From assembly GCF_900091605.1 (NCBI RefSeq), contig NZ_FMCQ01000004.1:620001-684000 (forward strand): 64,000 bases of DNA, in the 5' to 3' direction. Numbering within the stretch: position 1 is the stretch's first letter; each line of letters begins with the position of its first letter. Shown in pieces: positions 8,001 through 18,304 of the stretch. A model generated the notes under the pieces. The model was not told the origin of the DNA and did no database searches. It was given only the letters and a program-made list of their open reading frames with translations. Origin of the DNA: Micromonospora tulbaghiae. Its GTDB lineage: Bacteria > Actinomycetota > Actinomycetes > Mycobacteriales > Micromonosporaceae. Both the position numbers and the translations under genes were made by a program.

Positions 8001-8869
8001 TCGGTCATCTCCCTGTTCACACCGGCGACGGGCCCGGCGCCGGAGCGCGGCGGGACCACGTCCGGCCCCGCGCCGCCGGGCGCCGGGACCGCGCCGGCCG
8101 CCGGGGCGCCCCGGTCGACCAGCGGCAGCGAGCGTAGCGCGCGCTCCAGATGCCACTGGAGGTGCGCCGCGACCAGCCCGCTGCACTCGCGTCGTACCCC
8201 GGTCTCGGCGGCGTCGGCGTACCCCCAGTCGCCGGAGGTCAGCGCGGACATCAGTTGCAGCGTGGCCGGCGCGGGATGGGCGGCGCCCGGGGGCCGGCAG
8301 TCCGGGCAGACCGCGCCGCCGGCCGGTACGGAGAACGCGCGGTGCCGGCCCGGCTCGCCGCAGACCGCGCAGGCGGCGAGCGCCGGCGCCCAGCCGGCGA
8401 ACGCCATGCCGCGCAGCAGGTACGCGTCGAGCACGAGCGTGGTGGCGTGCTCGCCGCGGGCCAGCGACTTCATCGCGCCGAGGGTGAGCTGGAACAACCG
8501 CAGCGACGGCTCGCGCTCGACCGGGGTGAGCCGCTCGGCGGTCTCGGCGATCGCGCTGGCCGCGGTGTAGCGGGGGTAGTCGCCGAGGAACCGCTTGCCG
8601 TACAGCTCGATCGCCTCGACCTGGCTGACGGTGTGCAGCGAGCTGCCGTGGTTGCCCTTGGGGTCACCGGCGAGCTGGAGGTCGACGTGCCCGAACGGCT
8701 CCAGCCGCGCGCCGAACCGACTCGTGGTGCGACGCACGCCCCGGGCGACCGCGCGCAACCGGCCGTGCCGGCGGGTGAACAGCGTGATGATGCGGTCGGA
8801 CTCGCCCAGCTTCTGCACACGCAGCACCACCGCGTCGTCGCGGTAGAGCTGTCGGCGGTACCCGGCCAT
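7997..8869 (-). CDS. recO: DNA repair protein RecO
   Basis: This 290-aa protein loads RecA onto SSB-coated DNA together with RecR in the RecF pathway. It begins [20 protein letters not shown] (OB-fold), followed by the family motif [22 protein letters not shown]. The central four-cysteine zinc site is intact (CAVCGEP near residue 156 and CPDCRPPG near 176). The long C-terminal tail after about residue 250 is Pro/Ala/Gly-rich and not part of the usual fold. It is the first gene of the recO-uppS pair. Confidence 0.95.
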   Translation of the reverse strand: MAGYRRQLYRDDAVVLRVQKLGESDRIITLFTRRHGRLRAVARGVRRTTSRFGARLEPFGHVDLQLAGDPKGNHGSSLHTVSQVEAIELYGKRFLGDYPRYTAASAIAETAERLTPVEREPSLRLFQLTLGAMKSLARGEHATTLVLDAYLLRGMAFAGWAPALAACAVCGEPGRHRAFSVPAGGAVCPDCRPPGAAHPAPATLQLMSALTSGDWGYADAAETGVRRECSGLVAAHLQWHLERALRSLPLVDRGAPAAGAVPAPGGAGPDVVPPRSGAGPVAGVNREMTE

Positions 8870-8971
8870 CAGGCCATTCTCCCTCCGGGTGCGATCTCAG
8901 GGTCGGCTCGGGGTGGACCGTCGGGCGATCCCCGATGTGCCGGGTGCTCGGCCGGACCTAGTGTGCTGGCC

Positions 8972-9823
8972 ATGGCTTCGCTCCGCACCGCTCCTCGGCC
9001 GCGCACGGGCTTCCGGCCGCGCAACCCCTTCCGGCCGCGCACGGGCTTCCGGGCACGCGGCGTGGTGGCCGCCACCGCGGCCACCACCCTCATCGTCCTC
9101 GCCGGGTGTGACACCCTCTCGTTCCGCCGCCTCGACTTCGACCAGACCGAGCGGACGAAGATCACCAAGATCACCGTGGACGACGACGGCGCCGGCGACG
9201 TCGTGGTCCGGGCCAACGGTCCCGCGGACCAGGTACGCGTCAAGCGCGTGGTCCGCTACCAGGGCGACGAGCCGAACAGCCGGTACGAGATCAAGGGCGA
9301 CGAACTCGTCCTGCCCACCGACTGCGGGCACCGGTGCAGCATCTCCTGGGAGGTGACCGCGCCGCCCGGCGTGGTGGTGCGCGGCGGCACCGGCTCGGGC
9401 AACGTCGACCTCAGCGACGTCGGCGCGGTGGAGTTCACGCTCAGCTCCGGCGACCTGACCGTCCGGGGTGCCACCGGCGAGGTCCGCGCGTCCACCACGT
9501 CGGGCAACATCCGGGTCGTCGAGGCGGCCGGCCCGGTGCGCCTGCGGGCCCGCTCCGGCGACATCGAGGCCCGCCGGCTCGCCTCCGCGATCGACGCGGA
9601 GACCACGTCCGGCAACATCGTCGTCGAGCTGGACGAGCCGGCTCCGGCCCGGGTGCACGCCACGAGCGGAGACGTCGACCTGGCCGTACCGGCGGGCCGC
9701 TACCGGGTACGCGCCACCGCGACGTCCGGCGACACCGACGTACGCGTCACCGACGACCCGACCGCCTCGGTGCAGCTCGAAGCGTCCGCCACCAGCGGCA
9801 ATGTCACGGTCAGCACCCGCTGA
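8972..9823 (+). CDS. DUF4097-like beta-repeat lipoprotein
   Basis: This 283-aa protein has a basic N-terminus with an imprecise RPRTGF/RPRNPF repeat, a hydrophobic segment VVAATAATTLIVLAGC and a clean lipobox (LAGC, Cys near residue 46), so it should be lipidated and held on the outer face of the membrane. The rest is a right-handed beta-helix-like array of about 20-residue repeats with recurring Thr-Ser-Gly-Asn/Asp (TTSGNI, RSGDI, TSGDV, TSGNV), as in DUF4097 proteins. Function in this family is generally unknown. It stands alone, convergent with the acyltransferase gene. The ATG at 8972 gives a signal sequence of plausible structure. Confidence 0.8.
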   Translation: MASLRTAPRPRTGFRPRNPFRPRTGFRARGVVAATAATTLIVLAGCDTLSFRRLDFDQTERTKITKITVDDDGAGDVVVRANGPADQVRVKRVVRYQGDEPNSRYEIKGDELVLPTDCGHRCSISWEVTAPPGVVVRGGTGSGNVDLSDVGAVEFTLSSGDLTVRGATGEVRASTTSGNIRVVEAAGPVRLRARSGDIEARRLASAIDAETTSGNIVVELDEPAPARVHATSGDVDLAVPAGRYRVRATATSGDTDVRVTDDPTASVQLEASATSGNVTVSTR

Positions 9824-9828
9824 TCCGA

Positions 9829-9867
9829 CGGCGTCCGGCCGGGCGGTCGCGGCGGACGCGGACGCCG
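9829..9867. terminator. Possible bidirectional terminator
   Basis: Inverted repeat CGGCGTCCG (9829-9837) and CGGACGCCG (9859-9867) between the convergent lipoprotein and acyltransferase genes. It has no U-tract, as is common in actinobacteria. Confidence 0.4.
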
Positions 9868-9895
9868 CGGGACCGTGGCCGTACCCGGTGGTGGC

Positions 9896-11074
9896 TCAGC
9901 CGGGCGCGTCCCGCCGGGACGCCGGGACGCCGTCGCCCCGGCCGGGGCGCACGGGGGTCTCGGCCGCGCGGCGCGGCGCCGGCACCCGGGCGCCGACGCT
10001 GACCAGCGCGTCCTCCGCCCCGGCGGGGGCCGGGCTGGCCGGGGCGGCCGCCGCCCGGTCGGCCACGGTCCGCCGCGGCTTGCCGGGGATCAGTTCCGGG
10101 GTACGCCGGGCGGCCACGTCCTCGACCCAGCCGACCATGAGCGTCACCACGCCGACGAGCGCGAAGACCAGCCCCACCCGCAGCCACAGGCCGACCGGGT
10201 CACGCGGCGACCAGCCGACCAGGCCGACGAGCGGGGTGAGCAGCACCACGAACGGCATGTGCCAGAGGTAGACGGTCAGCGCCCGCCGGTTCACCACCGT
10301 GACCGCCCGGCCGAGCGCCGGCACGCGGTCGACCCAGGTCACCCCGGCCGGCGCCCGGCCGATCGCCACCAGGATGAACGCGGCCGACCAGAGCGCGTTG
10401 CCGAGCGGGATGTCGTTGATGTCGTACCCGCGCGGGCCCGGGTGGGTGACGATCCAGGCCAGCCCGGCGGCGCCGACCACAGCGGCCGCCGGCAGCAGCA
10501 CCCGGTTACGCATGCGGCGCAGCAGCCCGTCGTGGTGGGCGAAGCCGAGCAACCAGGCGCCGAAGTAGAGGCCGAATTCGCGCAGCACCGTCGGCGGGTT
10601 CGCCAGGACGCCGGCCTCGATCGCGACCAGCAGCAGGTACGGCGCGGCGAGCGTGGGCAGCGGCGCCCGTCGGAACAGCCACAGCACGAGCGGCGAGGCC
10701 AGTACGAACCACAGGTAGTCCCGCAGGTACCAGATCGGGCTCAGCGCCAGCCCACCCCAGTAGTTGGCCGGCGGATCGCTGATCGGGAAGAGCCAGAGCA
10801 GCACCCTCGGGCTGAACGTCAGCCCGGTGAGCAGCATGGCCGGCACGAAGACCGCGGCGACCACCCACAGCGACGGCAGCAGGCGGCGCAGCCGGCGCCC
10901 GACCGAACGCACCCCGCTGCGGTCGAGTGACGCCGCCATCAGCGACCCGGCCAGGGCGAACATCACCGACATCGCCGGGAACACCAGCGTGAGCGTGGCG
11001 TAGCCGGTGACGTGGTAGGTGACGACTCGCAGGATGGCCAGGAAGCGGAGCAGGTCCAGATAGCGGTTTCGCAT
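9896..11074 (-). CDS. Acyltransferase family 3 membrane protein
   Basis: This 392-aa polytopic membrane protein has about ten hydrophobic segments. The N-terminus MRNRYLDLLRFLAILRVVTY followed by His matches the acyltransferase-3 hallmark (R-x-D-x-L-R-...-H), where the His is the proposed catalytic residue. These proteins acylate exported sugars, peptidoglycan or lipids. A late motif LTVYLWHMPFVV is also family-typical. The ATG at 11074 is chosen over 11155 because it places this motif at the very start. The last 80 residues form a cytoplasmic Pro/Ala/Arg-rich tail. It stands alone upstream of era; the substrate is unknown. Confidence 0.85.
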   Translation of the reverse strand: MRNRYLDLLRFLAILRVVTYHVTGYATLTLVFPAMSVMFALAGSLMAASLDRSGVRSVGRRLRRLLPSLWVVAAVFVPAMLLTGLTFSPRVLLWLFPISDPPANYWGGLALSPIWYLRDYLWFVLASPLVLWLFRRAPLPTLAAPYLLLVAIEAGVLANPPTVLREFGLYFGAWLLGFAHHDGLLRRMRNRVLLPAAAVVGAAGLAWIVTHPGPRGYDINDIPLGNALWSAAFILVAIGRAPAGVTWVDRVPALGRAVTVVNRRALTVYLWHMPFVVLLTPLVGLVGWSPRDPVGLWLRVGLVFALVGVVTLMVGWVEDVAARRTPELIPGKPRRTVADRAAAAPASPAPAGAEDALVSVGARVPAPRRAAETPVRPGRGDGVPASRRDAPG

Positions 11075-11224
11075 CAGCTCACGGCGGGGTCCGGGGGCAG
11101 AGACAATGGTCCCTACCCTGCTCCCGGATGCTGCGAAACAGCCACGAACACCCATGGAAAGTGAGATGTCCCATAGGTCTGGCTGATCCTGATCACCCGC
11201 CGCCGGACCTGCCCCGGCCGCCGG

Positions 11225-12121
11225 TCAGAAGCCGAGCTTGCGCAACTGCTTCGGGTCGCGCTGCCAGTCCTTCGCCACCCGTACGTGCAGGTCGAGATAG
11301 ACCCGGGTGCCGAGCAACTCCTCGATCTGCCGCCGGGCGGTGGTGCCCACGTGCTTGAGGCGGCTGCCCCGGTGGCCGATGACGATGGCCTTCTGACTCG
11401 AGCGCTCCACGTACACGTCGGCGTAGATCTTGGTGAGGTTGCCCTCCGGGATCATCTCCTCCACCACCACGGCGATGGAGTGCGGCAGCTCGTCGCGTAC
11501 ACCCTCCAGCGCCGCCTCGCGGACCAGCTCCGCCACGAGGACCTGCTCCGGGTCGTCGGTGAGCATGCCGTCCGGGTAGAGCTGCGGTGACTCCGGCAGG
11601 TAGCCGGTCATCACGTCCACGAGCGTGTCGACCTGGTGCCCGGAGACCGCGCTGACCGGCACCACTGCGGCGAACTCGCCCAGCTCGCTCACCGCGAGCA
11701 ACTGCTCGGCCAGCCGCTTCTTGTCGACCAGGTCGGTCTTGGTGACCACCGCCAGCACCGTGGCCTTCAGGCTGGCCAGCTCGCCGGTGATGAAGCGGTC
11801 GCCCCGCCCGACCGGCTCGTTCGCCGGGACGCACAGGCCGATCACGTCGACCTCGCTCCAGGTCTCCCGGACCAGATCGTTGAGGCGCTCGCCGAGCAGC
11901 GTCCGGGGACGGTGCAGGCCCGGGGTGTCGACCAGCACGAGCTGCGAGTCCGGCCGGTGCAGCACCGCCCGGATGATGTGCCGGGTGGTCTGCGGCTTGT
12001 TCGAGGTGATCGCGATCTTGGTGCCGACGATCGCGTTGGTGAGCGTCGACTTGCCGGCGTTCGGCCGCCCGACGAAACAGGCGAAACCGGCCCGGTAGGG
12101 ACGCGCCTCGGGCGTGGTCAC
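11225..12121 (-). CDS. era: GTPase Era
   Basis: This 298-aa GTPase chaperones 16S rRNA 3'-end maturation and 30S assembly. The G domain has GRPNAGKST (G1, near residue 18), the switch-I Thr in QTTRH, DTPGLHRP (G3), TKTDL (G4) and the SAVSG loop (G5). The C-terminal KH domain carries the RNA-binding GHRGSRLKHVGTTARRQIEE stretch. Its start overlaps the stop of the deaminase-like gene by 4 bp. It is the last gene of the phoH-ybeY-corC-deaminase-era cluster, all linked to ribosome maturation or membrane homeostasis. Confidence 0.97.
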   Translation of the reverse strand: MTTPEARPYRAGFACFVGRPNAGKSTLTNAIVGTKIAITSNKPQTTRHIIRAVLHRPDSQLVLVDTPGLHRPRTLLGERLNDLVRETWSEVDVIGLCVPANEPVGRGDRFITGELASLKATVLAVVTKTDLVDKKRLAEQLLAVSELGEFAAVVPVSAVSGHQVDTLVDVMTGYLPESPQLYPDGMLTDDPEQVLVAELVREAALEGVRDELPHSIAVVVEEMIPEGNLTKIYADVYVERSSQKAIVIGHRGSRLKHVGTTARRQIEELLGTRVYLDLHVRVAKDWQRDPKQLRKLGF

Positions 12122-12504
12122 TCGACCACCGTGCCGAGGACGGTGCCGTCCGGCGCGGCCACGTGCACCGGCGCGTCGGCGGAGAGGTCACGCACCGCGG
12201 CGTGCCCGGCCCCGTCCAGCGTCGACGCCTCGCTCACCACCACAGCGGCCTCCAGCCGGCTCGCGCCCGCCGCCACCGCCGAGGCCACAGCGAGCTGGAG
12301 CGCGGTCAGGGTCAGCGACGGCAGCGCCACGCTCGCCGCCGCGTACGTCCGGCCGTCCTGGTCGCGGACCGCGGCGCCCTCCACGGCCGCCACCCGGCTC
12401 CGCGCGCCCCGGGCCAGGACGACGAGCTTGGCGTCCTCGGCGCTCAGCTCCGCCGGGTCGGCGGGGGTGGGCAGGGCAGCCGGTACGGCGGGTGACTCAG
12501 GCAT
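12118..12504 (-). CDS. Cytidine deaminase-fold protein lacking zinc ligands
   Basis: This 128-aa protein occupies the position of the cytidine-deaminase-like gene found between CorC-type and era genes in actinobacteria, and the region GRTYAAASVALPSLTLTALQ looks like the deaminase core strand and helix. However, the zinc motifs (Cys/His-Ala-Glu and Cys-x-x-Cys) are absent: the protein contains no Cys, and its two His residues are not in a deaminase context. It is probably a non-catalytic remnant with a structural or regulatory role, still kept under selection. The ATG at 12504 overlaps the previous gene by 8 bp and its stop overlaps era by 4 bp. The family assignment relies partly on synteny. 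Confidence 0.75.
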   Translation of the reverse strand: MPESPAVPAALPTPADPAELSAEDAKLVVLARGARSRVAAVEGAAVRDQDGRTYAAASVALPSLTLTALQLAVASAVAAGASRLEAAVVVSEASTLDGAGHAAVRDLSADAPVHVAAPDGTVLGTVVE

Positions 12505-13885
12505 CGGCGGGTTGCCTCTCCTCAGAACGGTTGTTGTCGCCACGCGAATCGGGCGGCTCGCTTCGGTTGGTGCCCTCCGGCGCGTCACCCCGGTCGACCC
12601 GGCTCACCAGAACCGTGTCGATCCGGTTGCGCCGGCCGGTGGTGCCCTCGGCCACCAGCCGCAGGCCGGCCACCTCGGCCTCGGCGCCCGGGATGGGCAC
12701 CCGGCCGAGCGCCTGGGCGAGCAGGCCACCGACCGTCTCCACCTCGTCGGTGGGCAGCTCGGTGTCGAACAGCTCACCCAGATTCTCCACCGGCAGCCGC
12801 GCGGTCACCCGCACGGCCCCGTCCGGCAGGTGCTCGACCGGCGGGCGCTCGACATCGTACTCGTCGGTGATCTCCCCGACGATCTCCTCCAGGATGTCCT
12901 CGATGGTGACCAGCCCGCCGGTGCCGCCGTACTCGTCGACCACGATGACCAGGTGGTTCCGGGCCGCCTGCATCTCCGAGAGCAGGTCGTCCACCGGCTT
13001 CGACTCCGGCACGAACGTGGCCGGGCGCATCAGCTCGGCCACCGGCATCTGCCGGGCCTCCTGGTCGCCCTGGACCCGCCGGATCAGGTCCTTGAGGTAG
13101 AGCACGCCGAGCACGTCGTCGACGTTCTCTCCTATCACCGGGATGCGGGAGAAACCGGAGCGCAGGAACAGCGCCAGCGCCTGCGCGAGCGTCTTGCTCT
13201 CCTCGATCCACACCATCTCGGTACGCGGCACCATCACCTCGCGGGCGATGGTGTCGCCGAGCGCGAAGACCGAGTGGATCATCTGGCGCTCGCCGTGCTC
13301 CACCACCCCGCGCTGCTCGGCCAGGTCGACCAGCTCCCGCAGCTCCACCTGGGTCGCGAACGGCCCCTCGCGGAAGCCCTTGCCGGGGGTGACCGCGTTG
13401 CCGATCAGGATCAGCAGCGACGCCAGCGGGTTGAGCGCGCGGCCCAGCCAGCGCACCAGCGGAGCGACCGCGCGGCCGACCGCGTACGCGTGCTGGCGGC
13501 CGATCGTGCGCGGGCCGACGCCGACCACGACGAAGCTCACCACTGTCATCGCGCCGGCGGTCACCAGCGCCGCCCGCCAGCCCGCGCCGAACGTGTCGAC
13601 AGCGACCAGCGCGACGAGCGTGGTGGCGGTCAGCTCGGCCAGCAGGCGCAGCAGGAGAAGCAGGTTCAGGTGGCGGACCACGTCACCGGCGACCACCTGG
13701 AGGGCACGCCCGCCGCGCGCGCCGTCCCGGGTCAGCTCGGCCGCGCGGGCCGGGGATACGGCGGCCAGCGCCGCCTCGGTCATCGCGATCAGGCCGGCGA
13801 GCACCACCAGCCCGGCGGCGAAGAACAGGAGTTGAAGATCGGGCAGACCGGCGGGGGCACGGACCGCCGCCAAGGCGTCCATCAC
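12497..13885 (-). CDS. CNNM/CorC-type CBS-domain membrane protein (hemolysin C family)
   Basis: This 462-aa protein has an N-terminal DUF21/CNNM membrane domain (about four hydrophobic segments in residues 15-150, with [20 protein letters not shown] containing the family's small-residue/Glu motif), then a tandem CBS pair ([17 protein letters not shown] near residue 205; [14 protein letters not shown] and [20 protein letters not shown] near 290), and a CorC/HlyC C-terminal domain (about residues 340-425). Relatives transport or regulate Mg2+/Co2+. The GTG at 13885 overlaps ybeY by 4 bp; the ATG at 13882 is equally possible. The acidic tail after residue 430 is unstructured. Confidence 0.9.
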   Translation of the reverse strand: MMDALAAVRAPAGLPDLQLLFFAAGLVVLAGLIAMTEAALAAVSPARAAELTRDGARGGRALQVVAGDVVRHLNLLLLLRLLAELTATTLVALVAVDTFGAGWRAALVTAGAMTVVSFVVVGVGPRTIGRQHAYAVGRAVAPLVRWLGRALNPLASLLILIGNAVTPGKGFREGPFATQVELRELVDLAEQRGVVEHGERQMIHSVFALGDTIAREVMVPRTEMVWIEESKTLAQALALFLRSGFSRIPVIGENVDDVLGVLYLKDLIRRVQGDQEARQMPVAELMRPATFVPESKPVDDLLSEMQAARNHLVIVVDEYGGTGGLVTIEDILEEIVGEITDEYDVERPPVEHLPDGAVRVTARLPVENLGELFDTELPTDEVETVGGLLAQALGRVPIPGAEAEVAGLRLVAEGTTGRRNRIDTVLVSRVDRGDAPEGTNRSEPPDSRGDNNRSEERQPADA

Positions 13886-14355
13886 CGCGACCGGGTCGAC
13901 CGCCAGCTGGCCAGCAGCCGGGCCTGGAGGCCGAACATCTCCCGCTCCTCCTCGGGCTCGGCGTGGTCGTAGCCCAGCAGGTGCAGCACGCCGTGCACGG
14001 TGAGCAGGTGCAGCTCGTCGGCGGCCGAGTGCCCGGCCGCGGCGGCCTGCTTGGCCGCCACCTCCGGGCAGAGCACGATGTCGCCGAGCAGGGCCGGCTC
14101 ACCGCCGGCCGGGCTGCTCTCGCCCGGGCCGTGGTCGACGCTGCCCTCGTCCATGGGGAAGGCGAGCACGTCGGTCGGGCCGTCGCCACCCATCCACCTG
14201 TGGTTCAGCTCCGACATGTATTCGATGTCGACGAGCAGCACGGACAGCTCGGCGAGGGGGTTGACCCCCATCTCGTCGAGGGCGTGCCGCGCGACGGCGA
14301 GCACGGCGTCGGTGTCGACGTCGACACCCGACTCGTTGGCGATCTCGATGGACAA
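13882..14355 (-). CDS. ybeY: Endoribonuclease YbeY (rRNA maturation)
   Basis: This 157-aa zinc metalloprotein is a single-strand-specific RNase for 16S rRNA 3'-end processing and ribosome quality control. The metal-binding motif [11 protein letters not shown] (His-x3-His-x5-His, near residue 120) is intact, as is the upstream substrate region [20 protein letters not shown]. The start [14 protein letters not shown] fits the family. It lies 39 bp downstream of phoH and overlaps the CBS-protein gene, as in most bacteria, where PhoH, YbeY and Era act in the same RNA pathway. Confidence 0.96.
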   Translation of the reverse strand: MSIEIANESGVDVDTDAVLAVARHALDEMGVNPLAELSVLLVDIEYMSELNHRWMGGDGPTDVLAFPMDEGSVDHGPGESSPAGGEPALLGDIVLCPEVAAKQAAAAGHSAADELHLLTVHGVLHLLGYDHAEPEEEREMFGLQARLLASWRSTRSR

Positions 14356-14394
14356 CTGTCTTCCTCTGATGATGTGACGGCTTGCGCCGGCAGG

Positions 14395-15453
<1,059 letters not shown>

Positions 15454-15588
15454 AGGTCGGGCCCGTCGGGCCCTGCGCCACCTGCTCTCCGCTTCTCGGG
15501 TGCCGAGCCCTGCTGGCGCGGCGTACGGTTACCTCCATCGTATCGGGTCGGCACCGTACGCACCGCGCCCATTTCCGGTGCTCGCCGG

Positions 15589-16965
15589 TCAGTCACCGAC
15601 GCGGAAGTCGTACCCGTCGAAGGTCTCCTGGGTGCGGGTGAAGCGGTAGGTCGCCCAGTGCATCCGGACCACCACGCCGCGCTCGTCGCGGGTCAGCCGC
15701 AGCAGCTCCCCCACCTCCCGGCCGGAGACCGTCCGGAACACGTCCGGCCGGTCCGGCAGCGGCGCGAACACCGCGGGCGGCTTCCCGGCCGGGTCGTCCG
15801 CGCCACGCGCCCGCAGCGTCCCGTCGTGCCAGGAGAAGACGTACTCGAAGCCCTCGCCCCACCAGCGGCCCGGCACGCCGCGCAGGTGGTCCGGCGCGGG
15901 CGGGCCGGGACGCCACGGCTCGATCTCCGCCGGGTCGTGCTCGGCGGCGGCGGCGAGCAGCCGGTGTGACAGGTCGAACACCTCCACGCCGGTGCCGGAC
16001 GAGCCGAGCACCGCGCAGCCCATCGCCCCGGCGGTGCCCTGCCCGCCGCGCCGCCCGTACACGGCGGCGAGGAATCCGGGCATCGCGCCGTCGTGGCCGA
16101 CGTGGGTCACCCGCTCCGGCTGCGGGACCAGGATCAGGCCCAGCCCGAAGCCGGCCGCCCAGACCGACTCGTCGGTGGGGGTGAGCGGCCAGCGCATCTC
16201 CTCGACCGTCGCCGCGGAGAGCACCGCGCCGTCCGGGTCCACCGCCGCCGGGTCGGCCAGGAACGCGGCCCAGCGGGCCATGTCCGTCGCGGTGCTCCAG
16301 AGCTGCGCGGCGGGGGCCACCGCGCCGAAGTCGGCGGGTGGTTCCGGGTGTGCCTCGTCGGAGTACGCGTCGACCAGGAACCCGGTCGCGGCGCGCTCGG
16401 TCGGGTGCGGGCCGGTGGCGGTCAGCCCGAGCGGAGTGAGTACCCGGTCGGCCAGCACCTCGGCCCAGGTGCCGCCGCGCAGCCGGGCGACAGCCTCGCC
16501 GAGCAGCGCCAGGCCGAGGTTGGAGTAGTGGAAGCGCCGGCCGGCGGGCAGCACCCGCTCGACCCGGGCCAGATCCGCCAGCATCTCGTCGACCGCCGGG
16601 GCGCGCAGGCTGTCCCACACGTCGCCGTGCGGCTCGCGTTGCAGGCCGGCGGTGTGCGACAGCAGCCGGCGTACGGTCGCGTCGCCGTGCGCGGGCAGGT
16701 CGAGGTGCCGCCCGATCGGGTCGTCCAGGTCGAGCAGGCCGTCGTCGCGGCACTGCATGACGAGCGCCGCGGTGAAGGTCTTGGTGACCGAGCCGATCCG
16801 GAACACCGTCTCCGGTCCCAGCGGGGTGTCGTTGCCGGTGTCGCCCACGGTGCAGGTCCAGAGCGGCCGGTCGGCCCGGTGCAGGGCGGCCGACACCGCC
16901 GGGATCCGGCCGGTGGCCTGCGCCTGGCGCACCATCCGGCCGAGCCGGTCGGGGACGTCGGTCAT
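15589..16965 (-). CDS. Serine hydrolase, beta-lactamase/D-aminopeptidase family
   Basis: This 458-aa protein has the penicillin-binding-protein-like active site: SVTK in RIGSVTKTFTA near residue 54 (Ser nucleophile and Lys base), YSN in FHYSNLGLALLGEA near 153, and HVGHDGAMPG as the third motif near 290. No signal peptide is visible, so it is probably cytoplasmic, like many class C-related esterases and peptidases. A C-terminal beta-rich domain (about residues 350-458, containing WWGEGFEYVFSWHDG) follows. Its start overlaps the HIT gene stop by 4 bp, so the two are cotranscribed. The substrate is unknown. Confidence 0.87.
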   Translation of the reverse strand: MTDVPDRLGRMVRQAQATGRIPAVSAALHRADRPLWTCTVGDTGNDTPLGPETVFRIGSVTKTFTAALVMQCRDDGLLDLDDPIGRHLDLPAHGDATVRRLLSHTAGLQREPHGDVWDSLRAPAVDEMLADLARVERVLPAGRRFHYSNLGLALLGEAVARLRGGTWAEVLADRVLTPLGLTATGPHPTERAATGFLVDAYSDEAHPEPPADFGAVAPAAQLWSTATDMARWAAFLADPAAVDPDGAVLSAATVEEMRWPLTPTDESVWAAGFGLGLILVPQPERVTHVGHDGAMPGFLAAVYGRRGGQGTAGAMGCAVLGSSGTGVEVFDLSHRLLAAAAEHDPAEIEPWRPGPPAPDHLRGVPGRWWGEGFEYVFSWHDGTLRARGADDPAGKPPAVFAPLPDRPDVFRTVSGREVGELLRLTRDERGVVVRMHWATYRFTRTQETFDGYDFRVGD

Positions 16966-17306
16966 CGGCAGAGCATCGGACCGAGCGGCGCGCCGCCGAG
17001 CAGGTGGGCGTGCACGTGGAAGACCTCCTGGCCGCCGTACGGGCCGGTGTTGAACATCAGCCGGAACCCGTCGACGGTCAGGCCCTCCTCCTCGGCGACC
17101 ACGGCGGCGGTCTGGAGCACCTCGCCGGCCAGCTCGGGTGCGCCCTGGGCCAGCGTGGCCACGTCCGCGTAGTGCTCCTTCGGGATCACCAGCACGTGGG
17201 TGGGCGCCTTCGGGTCGATGTCCCGGAAGGCCAGGGTGGTGGCGGTCTCGCGGACGATGGTGGCCGGAATCTCCCCGGCGACGATCCGGCAGAAGAGGCA
17301 GTCCAT
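16962..17306 (-). CDS. HIT family nucleotide hydrolase
   Basis: This 114-aa protein has the complete histidine triad FHVHAHLLGG near residue 97 and the N-terminal MDCLFCRIVAGEIPA with the CxxC pair common in the HINT branch. HINT proteins hydrolyse adenosine phosphoramidates and related nucleotide conjugates as homodimers. The start at 17306 is fixed by the CxxC N-terminus, although the frame stays open for 250 more codons across the divergent SDR gene. It is translationally coupled to the serine hydrolase. Confidence 0.94.
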   Translation of the reverse strand: MDCLFCRIVAGEIPATIVRETATTLAFRDIDPKAPTHVLVIPKEHYADVATLAQGAPELAGEVLQTAAVVAEEEGLTVDGFRLMFNTGPYGGQEVFHVHAHLLGGAPLGPMLCR

Positions 17307-17387
17307 CGCAGCAGTGTAAGGACGGGCGCCCGGAGCGTGCCGGGGGCACCGCCGGGCGGACCGCCCCGATGCGGCAGGATGGCCGCC

Positions 17388-18149
17388 ATGTCGGGACGGG
17401 CGGTGCTGGTGACGGGGGCCTCGCGGGGCATCGGGCGGGCGGTGGCGCGGGCGTTCGCCGCCGGTGGGGACCGGGTGGCGATCCACCACCGGGACTCGGC
17501 CGAGCTGGCCGAGCGGCTGCGCGCCGAACTGCCCGGTGACGGGCACGTCGTGGTACGCGCCGACCTGGCCGACCCCGACGCGGTACGCGCCATGGTGGAC
17601 GAGGCGGCCCAGCGGCTCGGCGGTCTCGACGTGCTGGTGAACAACGCGGGCGTGTTCGGGCCGGCCGATCCGCCGCACCCGGTCTTCGAGAGCAGCTACG
17701 AGCAGTGGCGGGCGCGGTGGCGGGAGGTGCTGGACACCAACCTCGTCGGCGCCGCGAACGCCGCCTGGTGCGCCGCGCAGCACATGCGCGAACGCGGGGG
17801 CCGGATCGTGAACGTCTCGTCCCGGGGCGCGTTCCGGGGCGAGCCGGCCAACCCGGCGTACGGGGCCAGCAAGGCCGGGATGAACGCGATGGCCCAGTCG
17901 CTCGCGGTGGCGCTGGCGCCGTACGGCATCGGGGTGGCCTGCGTGGCGCCCGGCTTCGTCGAGACCGACATGACGAACGAGCACCTGAAGAGCGAGCGGG
18001 GCGAGGCGGTACGCGCCCAGTCCCCGTTCCACCGGGTGGCCCGGCCGGAGGAGATCGCCGCGGCGGTGCACTGGCTGGCGAGCCCCGAGGCCGAGTGGGC
18101 GTCAGGCACCATCATCGACCTGAACGGCGCCTCCTACCTCCGCTCCTGA
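17388..18149 (+). CDS. Short-chain dehydrogenase/reductase
   Basis: This 253-aa SDR has the NAD(P)-binding TGASRGIG near residue 9, NNAG near 87, catalytic Ser in NVSSRGAFRG near 146 and Tyr/Lys in YGASKAG near 157. The acceptor region after strand beta2 (IHHRDSAE) with His/Arg near the cofactor suggests NADPH, but this is not certain. The C-terminus GTIIDLNGASYLRS is typical. The ATG at 17388 is chosen; an in-frame ATG at 17379 is possible. It is divergent from the HIT/serine hydrolase pair and convergent with rsmE across a 69-bp palindrome. The substrate is unknown. Confidence 0.9.
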   Translation: MSGRAVLVTGASRGIGRAVARAFAAGGDRVAIHHRDSAELAERLRAELPGDGHVVVRADLADPDAVRAMVDEAAQRLGGLDVLVNNAGVFGPADPPHPVFESSYEQWRARWREVLDTNLVGAANAAWCAAQHMRERGGRIVNVSSRGAFRGEPANPAYGASKAGMNAMAQSLAVALAPYGIGVACVAPGFVETDMTNEHLKSERGEAVRAQSPFHRVARPEEIAAAVHWLASPEAEWASGTIIDLNGASYLRS

Positions 18150-18166
18150 CCCGCGCCCCGGCTCCG

Positions 18167-18235
18167 CGATCTTGCAGTTTTGGCCCTGGCAAACCGCGCT
18201 GAAGGGACATGGCGAGGGCCGTAACTGCAAGATCG
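18167..18235. repeat. 69-bp intergenic palindrome, family 3
   Basis: Left arm CGATCTTGCAGTTTTGGCCC (18167-18186) and right arm GGGCCGTAACTGCAAGATCG (18216-18235) match at 18 of 20 positions around a 29-base loop. It lies between the convergent SDR and rsmE genes. Only one copy is in the window. A GC-rich stretch of short repeats (GGGCGGGGCGCG) follows at 18241-18300. Confidence 0.75.
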
Positions 18236-18304
18236 GCGCGCAGGGCGGGGCGCGCAGGGCGGGGCGCGCGCGGGCGCGGCGGGCAAGACCGCGGGGCGGG
18301 CGGG

